From positions 180-9,377 of the forward strand of contig PMLH01000235.1 in assembly GCA_003159055.1 (NCBI GenBank): a stretch of 9,198 nt of DNA, given 5' to 3'. Made by a program: the position numbers and the translations under genes. The notes below the pieces were generated by a model, which was not told the DNA's origin, searched no databases, and worked only from the letters and a program-made list of their open reading frames with translations. The DNA is from Myxococcales bacterium (GTDB lineage: Bacteria; Myxococcota; Polyangia; Fen-1088). Positions 1-6,297 of the stretch are shown one piece after another (position 1 is the stretch's first letter; each line of letters begins with the position of its first letter).

Positions 1-480
1 CAGCTCGACCGCTTCATGTTCCAGATCGACGTCGGCTACCCCAGCGCCGCCGAGGAGATTCGCATCGCTGCGCAGACGTCGGGGCCGCGCGGCCCGGCGC
101 TGCAGAAGATCTTGAATCCTGCGCGCATCGTCGAGTTGCAAGACTTGATCGTACGCGTTCCCGTGGCAGAGCACGTGCTGGCGTATGCGGTGGAAATCTG
201 CCGCGCCACCCGGCCGGCACCGGACGCTTCCGCGATGGTGCGCAAGTATGTGTCGTGGGGTGCCGGTCCGCGTGCCTCGCAGCACTTGGTCCAGGCCGCC
301 AGAGCGCGCGCCGCTCTCGCCGGTCGTTTCGCGGTTTCCATCGACGACATCGGCCACCTTGCCGCGCCGGTGCTGGTCCATCGCATCGTCCGCAACTTCC
401 ACGCCGAGGCCGATGGCGTCAGAGCGCGCGACCTTGTCGCGGCGGTCGTCGAGTCGGTCCCGACGCAGCCACGGCCGTGA
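1..480 (+). CDS. MoxR-family AAA+ ATPase, C-terminal part (5' end outside window)
   Basis: Frame 1 is open from the first base and ends at TGA 478-480, giving the last 159 residues of a protein whose start lies upstream. It opens with QLDRFMFQID, the conserved EAQxDRF segment that closes the AAA+ core of MoxR ATPases. The rest is the alpha-helical lid, with the sensor-2 type motif GAGPRASQ (259-282), the MoxR equivalent of GASPRA; the arginine codon at 271-273 is the presumed sensor-2 residue. Walker A and B lie outside the window and cannot be checked. MoxR proteins are thought to act as ATP-driven chaperones that mature or activate VWA-domain partners. The two downstream genes encode exactly such partners (DUF58 and BatA-type), and the next gene overlaps by 4 bp, so co-translation is likely. 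Family assignment is firm; the substrate is inference from context. Confidence 0.93.
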   Translation, partial: QLDRFMFQIDVGYPSAAEEIRIAAQTSGPRGPALQKILNPARIVELQDLIVRVPVAEHVLAYAVEICRATRPAPDASAMVRKYVSWGAGPRASQHLVQAARARAALAGRFAVSIDDIGHLAAPVLVHRIVRNFHAEADGVRARDLVAAVVESVPTQPRP

Positions 481-1424
481 ACGGAAACTCGCCCGACGCT
501 TCGGCTTCCCACCTCGGCCTGCTCTCGCCGGTGGAATTGGCGAAGCTTGCCTCGCTGGCGGTGCGCGCCCGCACCATCGTCGAAGGCGCACTTTCGGGGA
601 TGCACCGCAACCTGCACCCCGGCGCCTCGCTGGAGTTCACCGAGCACAAGGAATACGCCCCGGGCGACGACGTACGCCGCATCGACTGGAAGGCCGTCGC
701 GCGTACCGACCGCTACACGGTCAAGCGCTTCGAAGACGAGACCGAAATGCGGCTCTTGCTCATTTTCGACAGCTCGGGTTCGATGGCATACCGACGTACC
801 TCGGTGAGCAAGCTCGAGTACACCACGTACCTCGGCGCTGCCTTGGCGTATCTGGTTGGCCAGCAGCGCGACGCCGCGGGGATGTTGGCCTTCGACACCG
901 AGGCCCGCGCCTTCTTGCCGCCGTCGACGCGGCCCGGACAGATCCGCGAAGTTCTGCTGGCGCTGGAAGGCTTGCGCGCCTCGGGCGATACGGATCCGAC
1001 GCGTGCCTTTGATGCGGTCGGGGAGGTGTGCGACAAACGCAGCCTGGTCGTGGTGTTTTCCGATCTGCTCGACAGCGAGCCAGCGGCTGGGGGCAAAGGC
1101 CTTCTGGGCGAGCGTCTGCGCCACCTGCGAGCGCGTGGCCACGACGTCGTGCTCTTTCACGTCCTGGATCCAGACGAAGTGAGCTTGCCCTTCGAAGAGC
1201 TCGTGCATTTCGAAGGGATGGAGCCAGGCGACAGCCGCACGCTGCTCGCCGAGGCGCGCGACCTGGTGCAGGCCTTTGCCGAGGAATCGGAAGCCTTCCG
1301 CCAGCGCTGGCGCGCGGCGTGCCTGGAGGCGCAGGTCGAGTATCGGTTCGTCAGCACCGACATGCCGCCCGCCGATATTCTGCGCGCATTCCTCGCCGAC
1401 CGGCAAACCTCGGTGAGGCGGTAG
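477..1424 (+). CDS. DUF58 domain protein with VWA-like fold
   Basis: A 315-residue protein. The chosen start is GTG 477, which overlaps the MoxR stop as GTGA and suggests translational coupling; the frame stays open further upstream but would then overlap MoxR deeply. The DUF58 signature EYAPGDDVRRIDW spans residues 59-71, followed by the ARTDRYTVKRFEDE stretch. Immediately after comes a VWA-type beta strand and metal site, LLLIFDSSGSM, in which D98, S100 and S102 form the DxSxS part of a MIDAS motif; FSD with D196 is a plausible later metal ligand. The length is normal for short, soluble DUF58 proteins, and no membrane segment is seen. DUF58 proteins regularly sit directly after moxR and are presumed partners or clients of the ATPase; no enzymatic activity is established. 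The 236-bp gap to the next gene is unusual for this cluster and holds REP-like repeats. Confidence 0.94.
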   Translation: MNGNSPDASASHLGLLSPVELAKLASLAVRARTIVEGALSGMHRNLHPGASLEFTEHKEYAPGDDVRRIDWKAVARTDRYTVKRFEDETEMRLLLIFDSSGSMAYRRTSVSKLEYTTYLGAALAYLVGQQRDAAGMLAFDTEARAFLPPSTRPGQIREVLLALEGLRASGDTDPTRAFDAVGEVCDKRSLVVVFSDLLDSEPAAGGKGLLGERLRHLRARGHDVVLFHVLDPDEVSLPFEELVHFEGMEPGDSRTLLAEARDLVQAFAEESEAFRQRWRAACLEAQVEYRFVSTDMPPADILRAFLADRQTSVRR

Positions 1425-1462
1425 ATGACCAGACTTTGCGCCGGAACAGCGTGTGCAAATCT

Positions 1463-1497
1463 CCCTCTCCCTTGGGGAGAGGGCAGGGGTGAGGGTG
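1463..1497 (+). repeat. REP-like palindrome, copy 1
   Basis: A perfect 9-bp stem, CCCTCTCCC (1463-1471) with GGGAGAGGG (1475-1483), closes a 3-nt loop (TTG) and is followed by the tail CAGGGGTGAGGGTG (1484-1497). The stem plus a conserved single-sided tail is the layout of repetitive extragenic palindromes. Copy 2 lies at 1577-1612 in the opposite orientation. In RNA the hairpin could stall exonucleases or affect relative expression of the genes on either side; that is inference. Confidence 0.85.
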
Positions 1498-1576
1498 CAG
1501 GACTGCGTGTCGAACATTGCCGCCCGCGCGGCTGCAACACCTGCACACGCTCGGCGTCTGTGTTCAGAGGTTACTT

Positions 1577-1612
1577 CACCCTCACCCCGTTCCCTCTCCC
1601 GAAGGGAGAGGG
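1577..1612 (-). repeat. REP-like palindrome, copy 2, inverted relative to copy 1
   Basis: The tail CACCCTCACCCC (1577-1588) precedes a perfect 9-bp stem, CCCTCTCCC (1592-1600) with GGGAGAGGG (1604-1612), around a GAA loop. Read on the minus strand it matches copy 1 except for one loop base and the short linker between stem and tail (AAC in place of CA). The two copies form a convergent doublet able to pair with each other over about 35 bp, the arrangement called BIME or REPIN in other proteobacteria. Confidence 0.85.
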
Positions 1613-1660
1613 GCGAGCAGCCTACAGGCTAACCCTCGAACGAAGCGCGGTCGTTTTGCG

Positions 1661-3802
1661 ATGAGCTTCCTCGCTCCAGCGCTCCTGCTCGGTCTTGCCG
1701 CTGCCGGCTTGCCGTACCTCATTCATCGCATCGGCAAGCGGCGCGCGGTGCCGGTTCGTTTCGCGGCCATGCAGCTCTTGCTGCGCTCGGAACGTCGAGT
1801 CCATGCCCGGCGGCGTCTGCGTGAGCTCCTTCTTTTGCTGGCGCGAACCGCCGCGGCGGCAAGTCTGCCGTTCATCTTCGCGCGCCCGTTTTCCGAAAAG
1901 ACCACCGACCTTCCCGTCGTCAGCTTCGATTCCCAGGCTGCCGTGCTGATTCTCGATGATTCAGCCAGTATGCAGCGATCAGGGGGTGTCGGCACCCTGT
2001 TTGCTCGCGCCAAGGGCCGCGCGCAGGGGCTTGCGCGCCAGTTTCCGTCGGATTCCGAGCTGGCCTTCCTGGTGACCTCGGCCGGCTCCGTGCCACGCAT
2101 CGGCGAGCTCGAGCCCGACCGCGCGCGCATCGTCGAGGCCATCGAGCGCACCACCTGCTCGGCGCGACCGGCGGACTTCACCGCGGCCATGCGCCAGGCC
2201 AGCCTGATTCTCGCCGGCAGCAACAAAGCCCATCGTCGCATCTATTTATTCACGGACCTGCAGGCGACGGGTTGGGAAGACGGCGCCGGCCTGCCGACAG
2301 AGAATGCGCCTGAGGTGATCGTCGACGACGTCGCAGGCGGTGCGGTTTGGGACAATCGCGCGATCGTTGAGGCGCGTGTGGAGCCTTCCGCCGAATCAGG
2401 CCCCGGCAGCATCGCCGTGACGGCCGAGATTGCCGACTACTCGAAACAGGGACGCCCGGCGCTCGGGGTCACCTTGCGCGTCGACGGCAGCGCGGTTGCG
2501 CAAGGCACTGTCGAGCTGCCGCCCGGTGGCCACGCCCGCAAGCGTTTCCTGCACAGCCTGCCGACCGACGACGTGACGGCACACAACCTGGTGGTTGAAA
2601 TCGACGGCGATGCCTTCGCCCTCGACGACCGGCGGCAGATGCACTTCGAGATGGCGCGCACCTTGCGCGTGCTTGCCGTGGACGGCGATCCGCGCACCAC
2701 CCGCAACGAAGACGAGGCGTTCTTCTTTGAGACGGCCCTGCGCAACGGCGTAACCGGCGCCCTGGTCACGAGCAAGCTGGCCGACGATGTTTCGCCCGAC
2801 AGCTTGTCGGCCTACACGGTGGTTGCGCTCTTGAACGTGGCCGCCCCGTCGCAGGCCTTGGCCTCGGCGATTGAGCGTTTTGTCGAGGGTGGCGGCGGCC
2901 TGTTCGTTTCGGTCGGCGATCGCGTCGACACGGCGATTTGGAACCAGCGCATGGCCAAGCTTCTGCCGCAACCTTTGGGCCTGGTTCGCACCGCGGCCGC
3001 GTTGCCTGGCCAACGCCCGGGCGAAACCGTCGACGAGCGCCCGGCCGAACGCCTGCTGCCCCTCGATCGCCGCAGTCCCTTGCTGGCTGTCTTTCCAGAA
3101 CAGGGCGAAGGCTTGGTGTCGGCGCGGTTCTTCAAGTACATGCTGCTTGATCCCGTGCGCGACACCGCGGCACGCACGGTGGTGTTGCGCTACGAAAGCG
3201 GCGCGCCCGCTCTGGTCGAGCACGAGGTGGGCAAGGGCAAGGTGATGCTCTTGACCACCACCGTGGATCGCGATTGGACCGACCTTCCGATTCGCGCCGG
3301 GTTTCTGCCCCTGCTGCGCGAATCGGTTCGCCACTTGGTCGGCGCTGCCGACGACGACAGCTCGGCCACGCTGCTGGTGGGCGAGCCGCGCTTGGTGACG
3401 TTCACCGGGGATGCGCAGACCCTGGAAATCACGCGGCCGGACGGCTCGGTCTGGGTCGCCAAGCGCGAACAAGGCGGCAGCTCGCGCAGCATCGCCTACG
3501 ACGGAACTGACCAAATCGGCCTCTACCGCGTGCGAGCCGCCGGCCCTGGCGGATCCTTTGTCGCACAAACCGCGCAAGACTTCGCCGTCAACCTCGACCC
3601 GCGCGAATCCGACCCCGCTCGCCTCGCGCCCGAAAAGCGCCCCGACCGAATCGCCGTCTCGAGCCCCGGCGCCAAGCCCCCCAAACACCGGGTCGAGCTG
3701 TGGCACGCACTGTCGGCGATCCTGATTCTGATCCTGCTCGTCGAGTCTCTGCTGTCGGTGCGCTGGCGGCGCGCGCGTGCGGCCGACGAGACCATGCTGT
3801 GA
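1661..3802 (+). CDS. BatA-type membrane-anchored von Willebrand A domain protein
   Basis: A 713-residue protein starting at ATG 1661. The frame is open back to 1517, but that part is translated REP repeat; ATG 1661 begins the classical BatA N-terminus MSFLAPALLLGLAAAGLPYL, although no clear Shine-Dalgarno is visible. Order of parts: double membrane segment (about 3-21 and 55-75) with basic stretches between them; VWA domain (about 93-230) with MIDAS D99-S101-S103 in LILDDSASM and D199 in YLFTDLQ; a beta-rich segment (about 235-330); a GATase1-like domain (about 335-560) containing RVLAVDGDPRT, a GGGLFVSVGD turn and the HEVGKGKVMLLTTTVDRDW region; a beta-rich segment; and a C-terminal membrane helix (about 682-700) followed by Arg-rich residues. 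I see no catalytic Cys-His pair, so the GATase-like domain is probably non-enzymatic. With MoxR and DUF58 it likely forms an envelope-associated Bat-type system. Codons 516-530 are duplicated downstream at 7202-7243. Confidence 0.92.
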   Translation: MSFLAPALLLGLAAAGLPYLIHRIGKRRAVPVRFAAMQLLLRSERRVHARRRLRELLLLLARTAAAASLPFIFARPFSEKTTDLPVVSFDSQAAVLILDDSASMQRSGGVGTLFARAKGRAQGLARQFPSDSELAFLVTSAGSVPRIGELEPDRARIVEAIERTTCSARPADFTAAMRQASLILAGSNKAHRRIYLFTDLQATGWEDGAGLPTENAPEVIVDDVAGGAVWDNRAIVEARVEPSAESGPGSIAVTAEIADYSKQGRPALGVTLRVDGSAVAQGTVELPPGGHARKRFLHSLPTDDVTAHNLVVEIDGDAFALDDRRQMHFEMARTLRVLAVDGDPRTTRNEDEAFFFETALRNGVTGALVTSKLADDVSPDSLSAYTVVALLNVAAPSQALASAIERFVEGGGGLFVSVGDRVDTAIWNQRMAKLLPQPLGLVRTAAALPGQRPGETVDERPAERLLPLDRRSPLLAVFPEQGEGLVSARFFKYMLLDPVRDTAARTVVLRYESGAPALVEHEVGKGKVMLLTTTVDRDWTDLPIRAGFLPLLRESVRHLVGAADDDSSATLLVGEPRLVTFTGDAQTLEITRPDGSVWVAKREQGGSSRSIAYDGTDQIGLYRVRAAGPGGSFVAQTAQDFAVNLDPRESDPARLAPEKRPDRIAVSSPGAKPPKHRVELWHALSAILILILLVESLLSVRWRRARAADETML
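3207..3248 (+). repeat. Source copy of the 42-bp direct repeat, inside the BatA-type gene
   Basis: Codons 516-530 of the BatA-type gene, a region conserved in this protein type (the VGKGKV strand-turn before the T-x-D-RDW segment). The same-orientation partner lies 3,995 bp downstream at 7202-7243. Because this copy lies in an intact domain it is taken as the original. Confidence 0.95.
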
Positions 3803-3839
3803 AGTGGTTGGAGTGGCGCGAGACCGCCGCGCAACTTCG

Positions 3840-3879
3840 GTAACCCGCTGTTACGGTGCTAGCGGACGCCCTGCTAGCG
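3840..3879 (+). promoter_or_regulatory. Inverted repeat plus two TGCTAGCG repeats, candidate promoter/operator
   Basis: GTAAC (3840-3844) and GTTAC (3850-3854) form a 5-bp inverted repeat around a 5-nt spacer. TGCTAGCG follows at 3857-3864 and again at 3872-3879, 15 bp apart, each containing the palindrome GCTAGC. TGCTAG resembles an extended -10 element, and a similar GCTAGACT lies just before the sigma-factor start at 5734. No good -35 box and no convincing gene start directly downstream are visible, so the call is tentative; protein-binding repeats are an alternative. Confidence 0.3.
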
Positions 3880-3984
3880 TGCAGACGGTGCCGAGGTCCC
3901 CGGGCGTGCTGCTGTACGCATCGTCGTCCGTGGCGGTGACATTCGCGTCTCGTGCTGGCGAATTCGTGCCGGTCTCAGCGCCCT

Positions 3985-4014
3985 CTTGCCGCCGCCGCAG
4001 GACGGCGGCGCAAG
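3985..4014 (+). terminator. Strong hairpin without U-tract, possible terminator of the Bat-type cluster
   Basis: CTTGC-GCCGCCG (3985-3989 and 3991-3997, one bulged C at 3990) pairs perfectly with CGGCGGC-GCAAG (4003-4014) around the loop CAGGA. This gives a 12-bp, very GC-rich stem with a single bulge. No T-run follows, so it is not a canonical intrinsic terminator; it might pause polymerase, protect a 3' end, or act at the DNA level. It lies 183 bp past the BatA-type stop and before any credible next gene, so a transcript-end role is the simplest guess. Confidence 0.4.
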
Positions 4015-4025
4015 CGGCGGCGCAA
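4003..4025 (+). repeat. Short tandem repeat overlapping the hairpin
   Basis: CGGCGGCGCAA occurs at 4003-4013 and again at 4015-4025, separated by one G (12-bp period). The first unit is also the right arm of the strong hairpin. It may be a simple slippage product in GC-rich DNA. Confidence 0.5.
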
Positions 4026-4125
4026 TCGCACGGCCAACGAGGCGTGCTGGATAGCTGCGTGCTCGGGGATGGGTTGACGAGGAGCCGCGCGCCGCCTGAC
4101 AATTGGGCCGCGGTCGACGCGTCGT

Positions 4126-4350
4126 GTGCTCCTTGGGCTTGTGCTTTCATGGACATGGTTGGCTTGCTCTGGCGGGAGTCCCTCGGGCTCGGATGGTGGC
4201 AAGAATGGTGGCAAGGACGGAGGCACCCCCGACGGCACGGTCAGCGCGACCAGTACCCGTAGCGGCAGCGAGACTCGCACCGGCTCGGATACCGGGACCA
4301 GCACCGCCTCGTCGACGACGGGAACCCAAAGCCTCACCGCAACCAGCATG
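4126..4350 (+). pseudogene. Lipoprotein-like N-terminal remnant with DGGK/Ser-Thr linker
   Basis: From GTG 4126 the frame reads LLGLVLSWTWLACSGGSPSG, a hydrophobic run ending in a cysteine followed by Gly/Ser, like a lipoprotein signal peptide. The codons just upstream in frame encode RTSRR but contain no ATG. The lipobox (W-L-A-C) is imperfect at -3. A tetrapeptide repeat DGGK-NGGK-DGGT follows, encoded by a tandem 12-bp repeat at 4193-4216, then a Ser/Thr/Gly-rich linker to about 4345, the style of myxobacterial surface lipoproteins. After that the sequence loses this character. The frame happens to stay open into the 4630 gene, giving a nominal 530-residue fusion that I do not believe, because a good signal peptide starts at 4630. 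No Shine-Dalgarno is visible. Best reading: a truncated lipoprotein gene that lost its start and its body; a short functional lipoprotein cannot be excluded. Confidence 0.4.
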
Positions 4351-4629
4351 AGACGGATACATCAGGAACAAAGACAAGGATTGCGTGAAGGAATAGGAGA
4401 GCCAGAGCGGATTTCAGCAATCGACGGCGAGCGACCAACGGTGAAAGCAGCCGGGACGCAGGGCCGATGTGCGCGGCGAGCGGGGTGCCGTCAGGAACTC
4501 ACCACTACGCCGCCCACAATCGGACGGCGCCCAACACCCGAGGTGGCACATCGGCAGCGCCCAGCGCGGCGACTACCGCCAACCGCGGTTTTCGTGATCG
4601 TGGCGTTCGCCGGGTGGCATTACCACTCC

Positions 4630-5718
4630 ATGAAGGCGATCACGCAACACCTCGGATGTCGACTGGCCAGCGCGGCGGTTCTGGCCCTGCTGCTTGCGCC
4701 CAGTTCGAAAGCCGCCGCGGCAGGCAGCTCGCTTACCTACAACGCGACCGACGGCTGTCCGGACGAAGCCACCTTTCTTCACGCGGTGGAGAGCCGAGGC
4801 GGGTTCATGGATCAGACGTCGGCCCTGGCGGTGTCGATCGACGTTCGTCGCCAAGACCCAGGATTCGTCGGGAGGCTCGCATTGCGCTCACACGCCGCAG
4901 GGGACTCGGCATCGCCGCCCACCCTTCGCGAGGTGCGAGGCAAGAGCTGCGAAGAAGTCGGCAACGCCCTGGCCATCGTGACGGCGCTCGCGTTTGGCGG
5001 AAGTGGCGACGCGCGACCGAGGGAACCCGGCGCCGCGGGAGAGGCCCCTCTGCCCGCGCCGGAGACCGCCCCCCCGGGCCCCGCGGTCGAGCGACGCCCC
5101 ACGCTGAACGGCCACAGCGCTCTCTCGCACGACGTGATCGACGTCGAGGCGGGGCGGCTGCGCCTGGATCCGCAGCTGGTGTGGACGGCGTTCTACGGTG
5201 TCAGCGGCGGACAGATCCCGAAGGTGGTGGCGCAGAATCTCGACCTGTCCTTTCACCTGGCCGACTTCGTGACCTTGCCGGATGGTCGGCAACGGGTTGT
5301 CGGACCGATCGTGTGGGTGCGCATTGGCGTCTCTGCCCCGGGCAGCAACCGCCGCTCGGGCGACCTCAGCACATCCGTGGATACGCAGTCGGCCGCGCTC
5401 GGCGTTTGCCTTTCACCTCACTACAACACACACGGCCTCGTGCTACTCGGCTGTCTCGAATCGGGAGTCAGTGTTATTGGGCTCAAAACCACAGCGGCGG
5501 ATGGCACCACCGTCCAATCGAAGTCGATAGGTTATGGAACCGTCGGACCGCTCCTTGTCGCCGAGTACAACCTCGGGTCCTGGCTGCACGTGGCCGCGAA
5601 GGTCGGCATCCATGACATCTTGGGCGAGGCCAGTGCCGAACGCGCCGACGGCAGCGAGCTGTTTCATTCACGAAGCTGGTCGCTGGTCGGCGCCCTGGGC
5701 GTCGGGGTGCATTTCTAG
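4630..5718 (+). CDS. Secreted/outer-membrane protein with probable beta-barrel end, sigma-module partner
   Basis: A 362-residue protein. ATG 4630 was chosen because it begins a clear Sec signal peptide: MKAITQHLGCR n-region, hydrophobic core at about 12-23, and likely cleavage after the Ala run at 28-31. The same frame is open upstream to 4126, but that part looks unrelated. No Shine-Dalgarno precedes the start. A mature domain of about 100 residues has two cysteines (C43 in DGCPDEATF and C107 in GKSCEEVGNAL) that could form a periplasmic disulfide. A Pro/Ala-rich linker follows (about 127-157). The last 200 residues alternate polar and hydrophobic strands, and the protein ends GVGVHF, a terminal aromatic like the beta-signal of outer-membrane barrels. 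I know of no characterised function. Its stop lies 15 bp before the sigma factor start, which suggests co-regulation or a role as envelope target or sensor of that system; that role is inference. Confidence 0.8.
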   Translation: MKAITQHLGCRLASAAVLALLLAPSSKAAAAGSSLTYNATDGCPDEATFLHAVESRGGFMDQTSALAVSIDVRRQDPGFVGRLALRSHAAGDSASPPTLREVRGKSCEEVGNALAIVTALAFGGSGDARPREPGAAGEAPLPAPETAPPGPAVERRPTLNGHSALSHDVIDVEAGRLRLDPQLVWTAFYGVSGGQIPKVVAQNLDLSFHLADFVTLPDGRQRVVGPIVWVRIGVSAPGSNRRSGDLSTSVDTQSAALGVCLSPHYNTHGLVLLGCLESGVSVIGLKTTAADGTTVQSKSIGYGTVGPLLVAEYNLGSWLHVAAKVGIHDILGEASAERADGSELFHSRSWSLVGALGVGVHF

Positions 5719-5733
5719 CTAGACTCGGTCCCC
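5718..5733 (+). promoter_or_regulatory. Candidate leaderless promoter of the sigma-factor gene
   Basis: GCTAGACT (5718-5725) overlaps the last base of the preceding stop codon and contains TAGACT, a plausible -10 hexamer, with 8 bp between it and the ATG at 5734. Transcription would then begin at or very near the start codon. This fits the lack of any Shine-Dalgarno in the 15-bp gap. No convincing -35 box is visible. Translational read-on from the upstream gene is the alternative. Confidence 0.35.
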
Positions 5734-6297
5734 ATGCCCCGCCCCTTCCCTCCCGCCAGCCCGCGCGCCGATGCGAGGATGGATTTGCGTGGGCTGTTCG
5801 ACGAGCACTACGCGCGTGTGTGGCGACTGCTGCGTCGCCTGGGGGTTTCCTCGGCCCAGCTGGACGACGCTGCCCAGGAGGTGTTCTGGGTCGCGGCCCG
5901 ACGTCTTGTGGACATCACCCCGGGCAGCGAGCGTGCGTTCCTTTACGGGGTCGCGATGCGAACCGCCTTGCGCTTCATGCGGCGGGAATCGAGCGCGCCG
6001 GTTTGCGATGCCGATCCGCTGTCCCAGCTGGTGGACGCCGCGCCCTCGCCCCAGGACCACGTCGAACAGGCGCAGGCCCGGCGTATCTTGGACGAGGTGC
6101 TGCGCGGCCTGCCCATCGAGTTGCGAACCGTGTTCGTGTTGCACGAGATCGAGGAAGTGCAGATCACGGAGATCGCCACGATCGAGGGCATCCCGACCGG
6201 CACTGTCAATTCGCGGCTGCGGCGGGCACGCGAGATGTTTTCGACCATTTGCAGGCGCGTTCAGTCCGCCGTCCGCAGGGAGCAAGGATCCCGATGA
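5734..6297 (+). CDS. ECF-type RNA polymerase sigma factor
   Basis: A 187-residue sigma-70 family protein of extracytoplasmic-function size. Region 2 (about 18-84) includes LFDEHYARVWRLLRRLG, the DDAAQEVFWVAARRL core-binding/-10 recognition helix and a following LYGVAMRTALRFMRR helix. Region 4 (about 117-168) includes LPIELRTVFVLHEIEE and the helix-turn-helix TEIATIEGIPTGTVNSRLRR that reads the -35 element. No regions 1 or 3 are present, as expected for ECF factors. ATG 5734 is the first start after the upstream stop; ATG 5779 (MDLRGLFDEHY) is an alternative that would drop 15 Pro/Arg-rich residues. It overlaps the next gene by 4 bp (ATGA), the classic spacing of a sigma factor with its regulator. 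It probably directs polymerase to envelope-related promoters, possibly its own cluster; the regulon cannot be read from this window. Confidence 0.95.
   Translation: MPRPFPPASPRADARMDLRGLFDEHYARVWRLLRRLGVSSAQLDDAAQEVFWVAARRLVDITPGSERAFLYGVAMRTALRFMRRESSAPVCDADPLSQLVDAAPSPQDHVEQAQARRILDEVLRGLPIELRTVFVLHEIEEVQITEIATIEGIPTGTVNSRLRRAREMFSTICRRVQSAVRREQGSR

Larger units (their letters stand above)
1425..1660. other. Intergenic gap inside the Bat-type cluster
   Basis: 236 bp separate the DUF58 stop from the BatA-type start, although genes of this cluster usually abut or overlap. The gap is largely taken up by two inverted REP-like palindromes (listed separately) with about 79 bp between them. Open frames across it translate to Pro/Gly/Glu-rich strings such as LPLPWGEGRGEG and TLTPFPLPKGEGR, a well-known artefact of this kind of repeat in bacterial annotations, so I treat them as non-coding. 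I see no clear promoter or intrinsic terminator here. Confidence 0.8.
3803..4629. other. 827-bp region without a confident gene
   Basis: This stretch separates the Bat-type cluster from the sigma-factor module. From left to right it holds a GTAAC/GTTAC inverted repeat with two TGCTAGCG repeats (3840-3879), a strong hairpin (3985-4014) overlapping a short tandem repeat, the lipoprotein-like N-terminal frame from 4126, and from about 4341 to 4480 a patch visibly poorer in G+C than its neighbours with no convincing frame. Open frames exist on both strands, but their translations are low-complexity, Arg- or Ala-rich and lack recognisable domains. The composition shift and the remnant frame suggest decayed or inserted DNA; that is inference. 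Confidence 0.65.

Noticed and set aside
36..1517. Long minus-strand open frame opposite MoxR and DUF58 (493 codons)
   Set aside because: It is the antisense of two well-recognised genes, a common effect in GC-rich DNA, and its N-terminus is translated REP repeat (TLTPALSPRERE).
1517..1660. Upstream start for the BatA-type gene at ATG 1517
   Set aside because: It would add 48 residues of REP-derived sequence before a textbook BatA N-terminus that begins at ATG 1661.
1425..1664. 79-codon frame between DUF58 and the BatA-type gene
   Set aside because: Most of it is the translation of the two REP-like palindromes (LPLPWGEGRGEG, TLTPFPLPKGEGR); there is no domain and no ribosome-binding site.
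2396..3706. 436-codon minus-strand frame
   Set aside because: Antisense shadow of the BatA-type gene, with no recognisable motif.
3851..4156. 101-codon minus-strand frame in the gene-poor region
   Set aside because: No signal, domain or ribosome-binding site recognised; low-complexity Ala/Ser/Thr translation crossing the strong hairpin. It cannot be wholly excluded but is unsupported.
4467..5615. 382-codon plus-strand frame overlapping the barrel gene
   Set aside because: Arg/Gly-rich translation typical of a shifted frame; the 4630 frame has a signal peptide, a Cys pair and a beta-barrel-like end.
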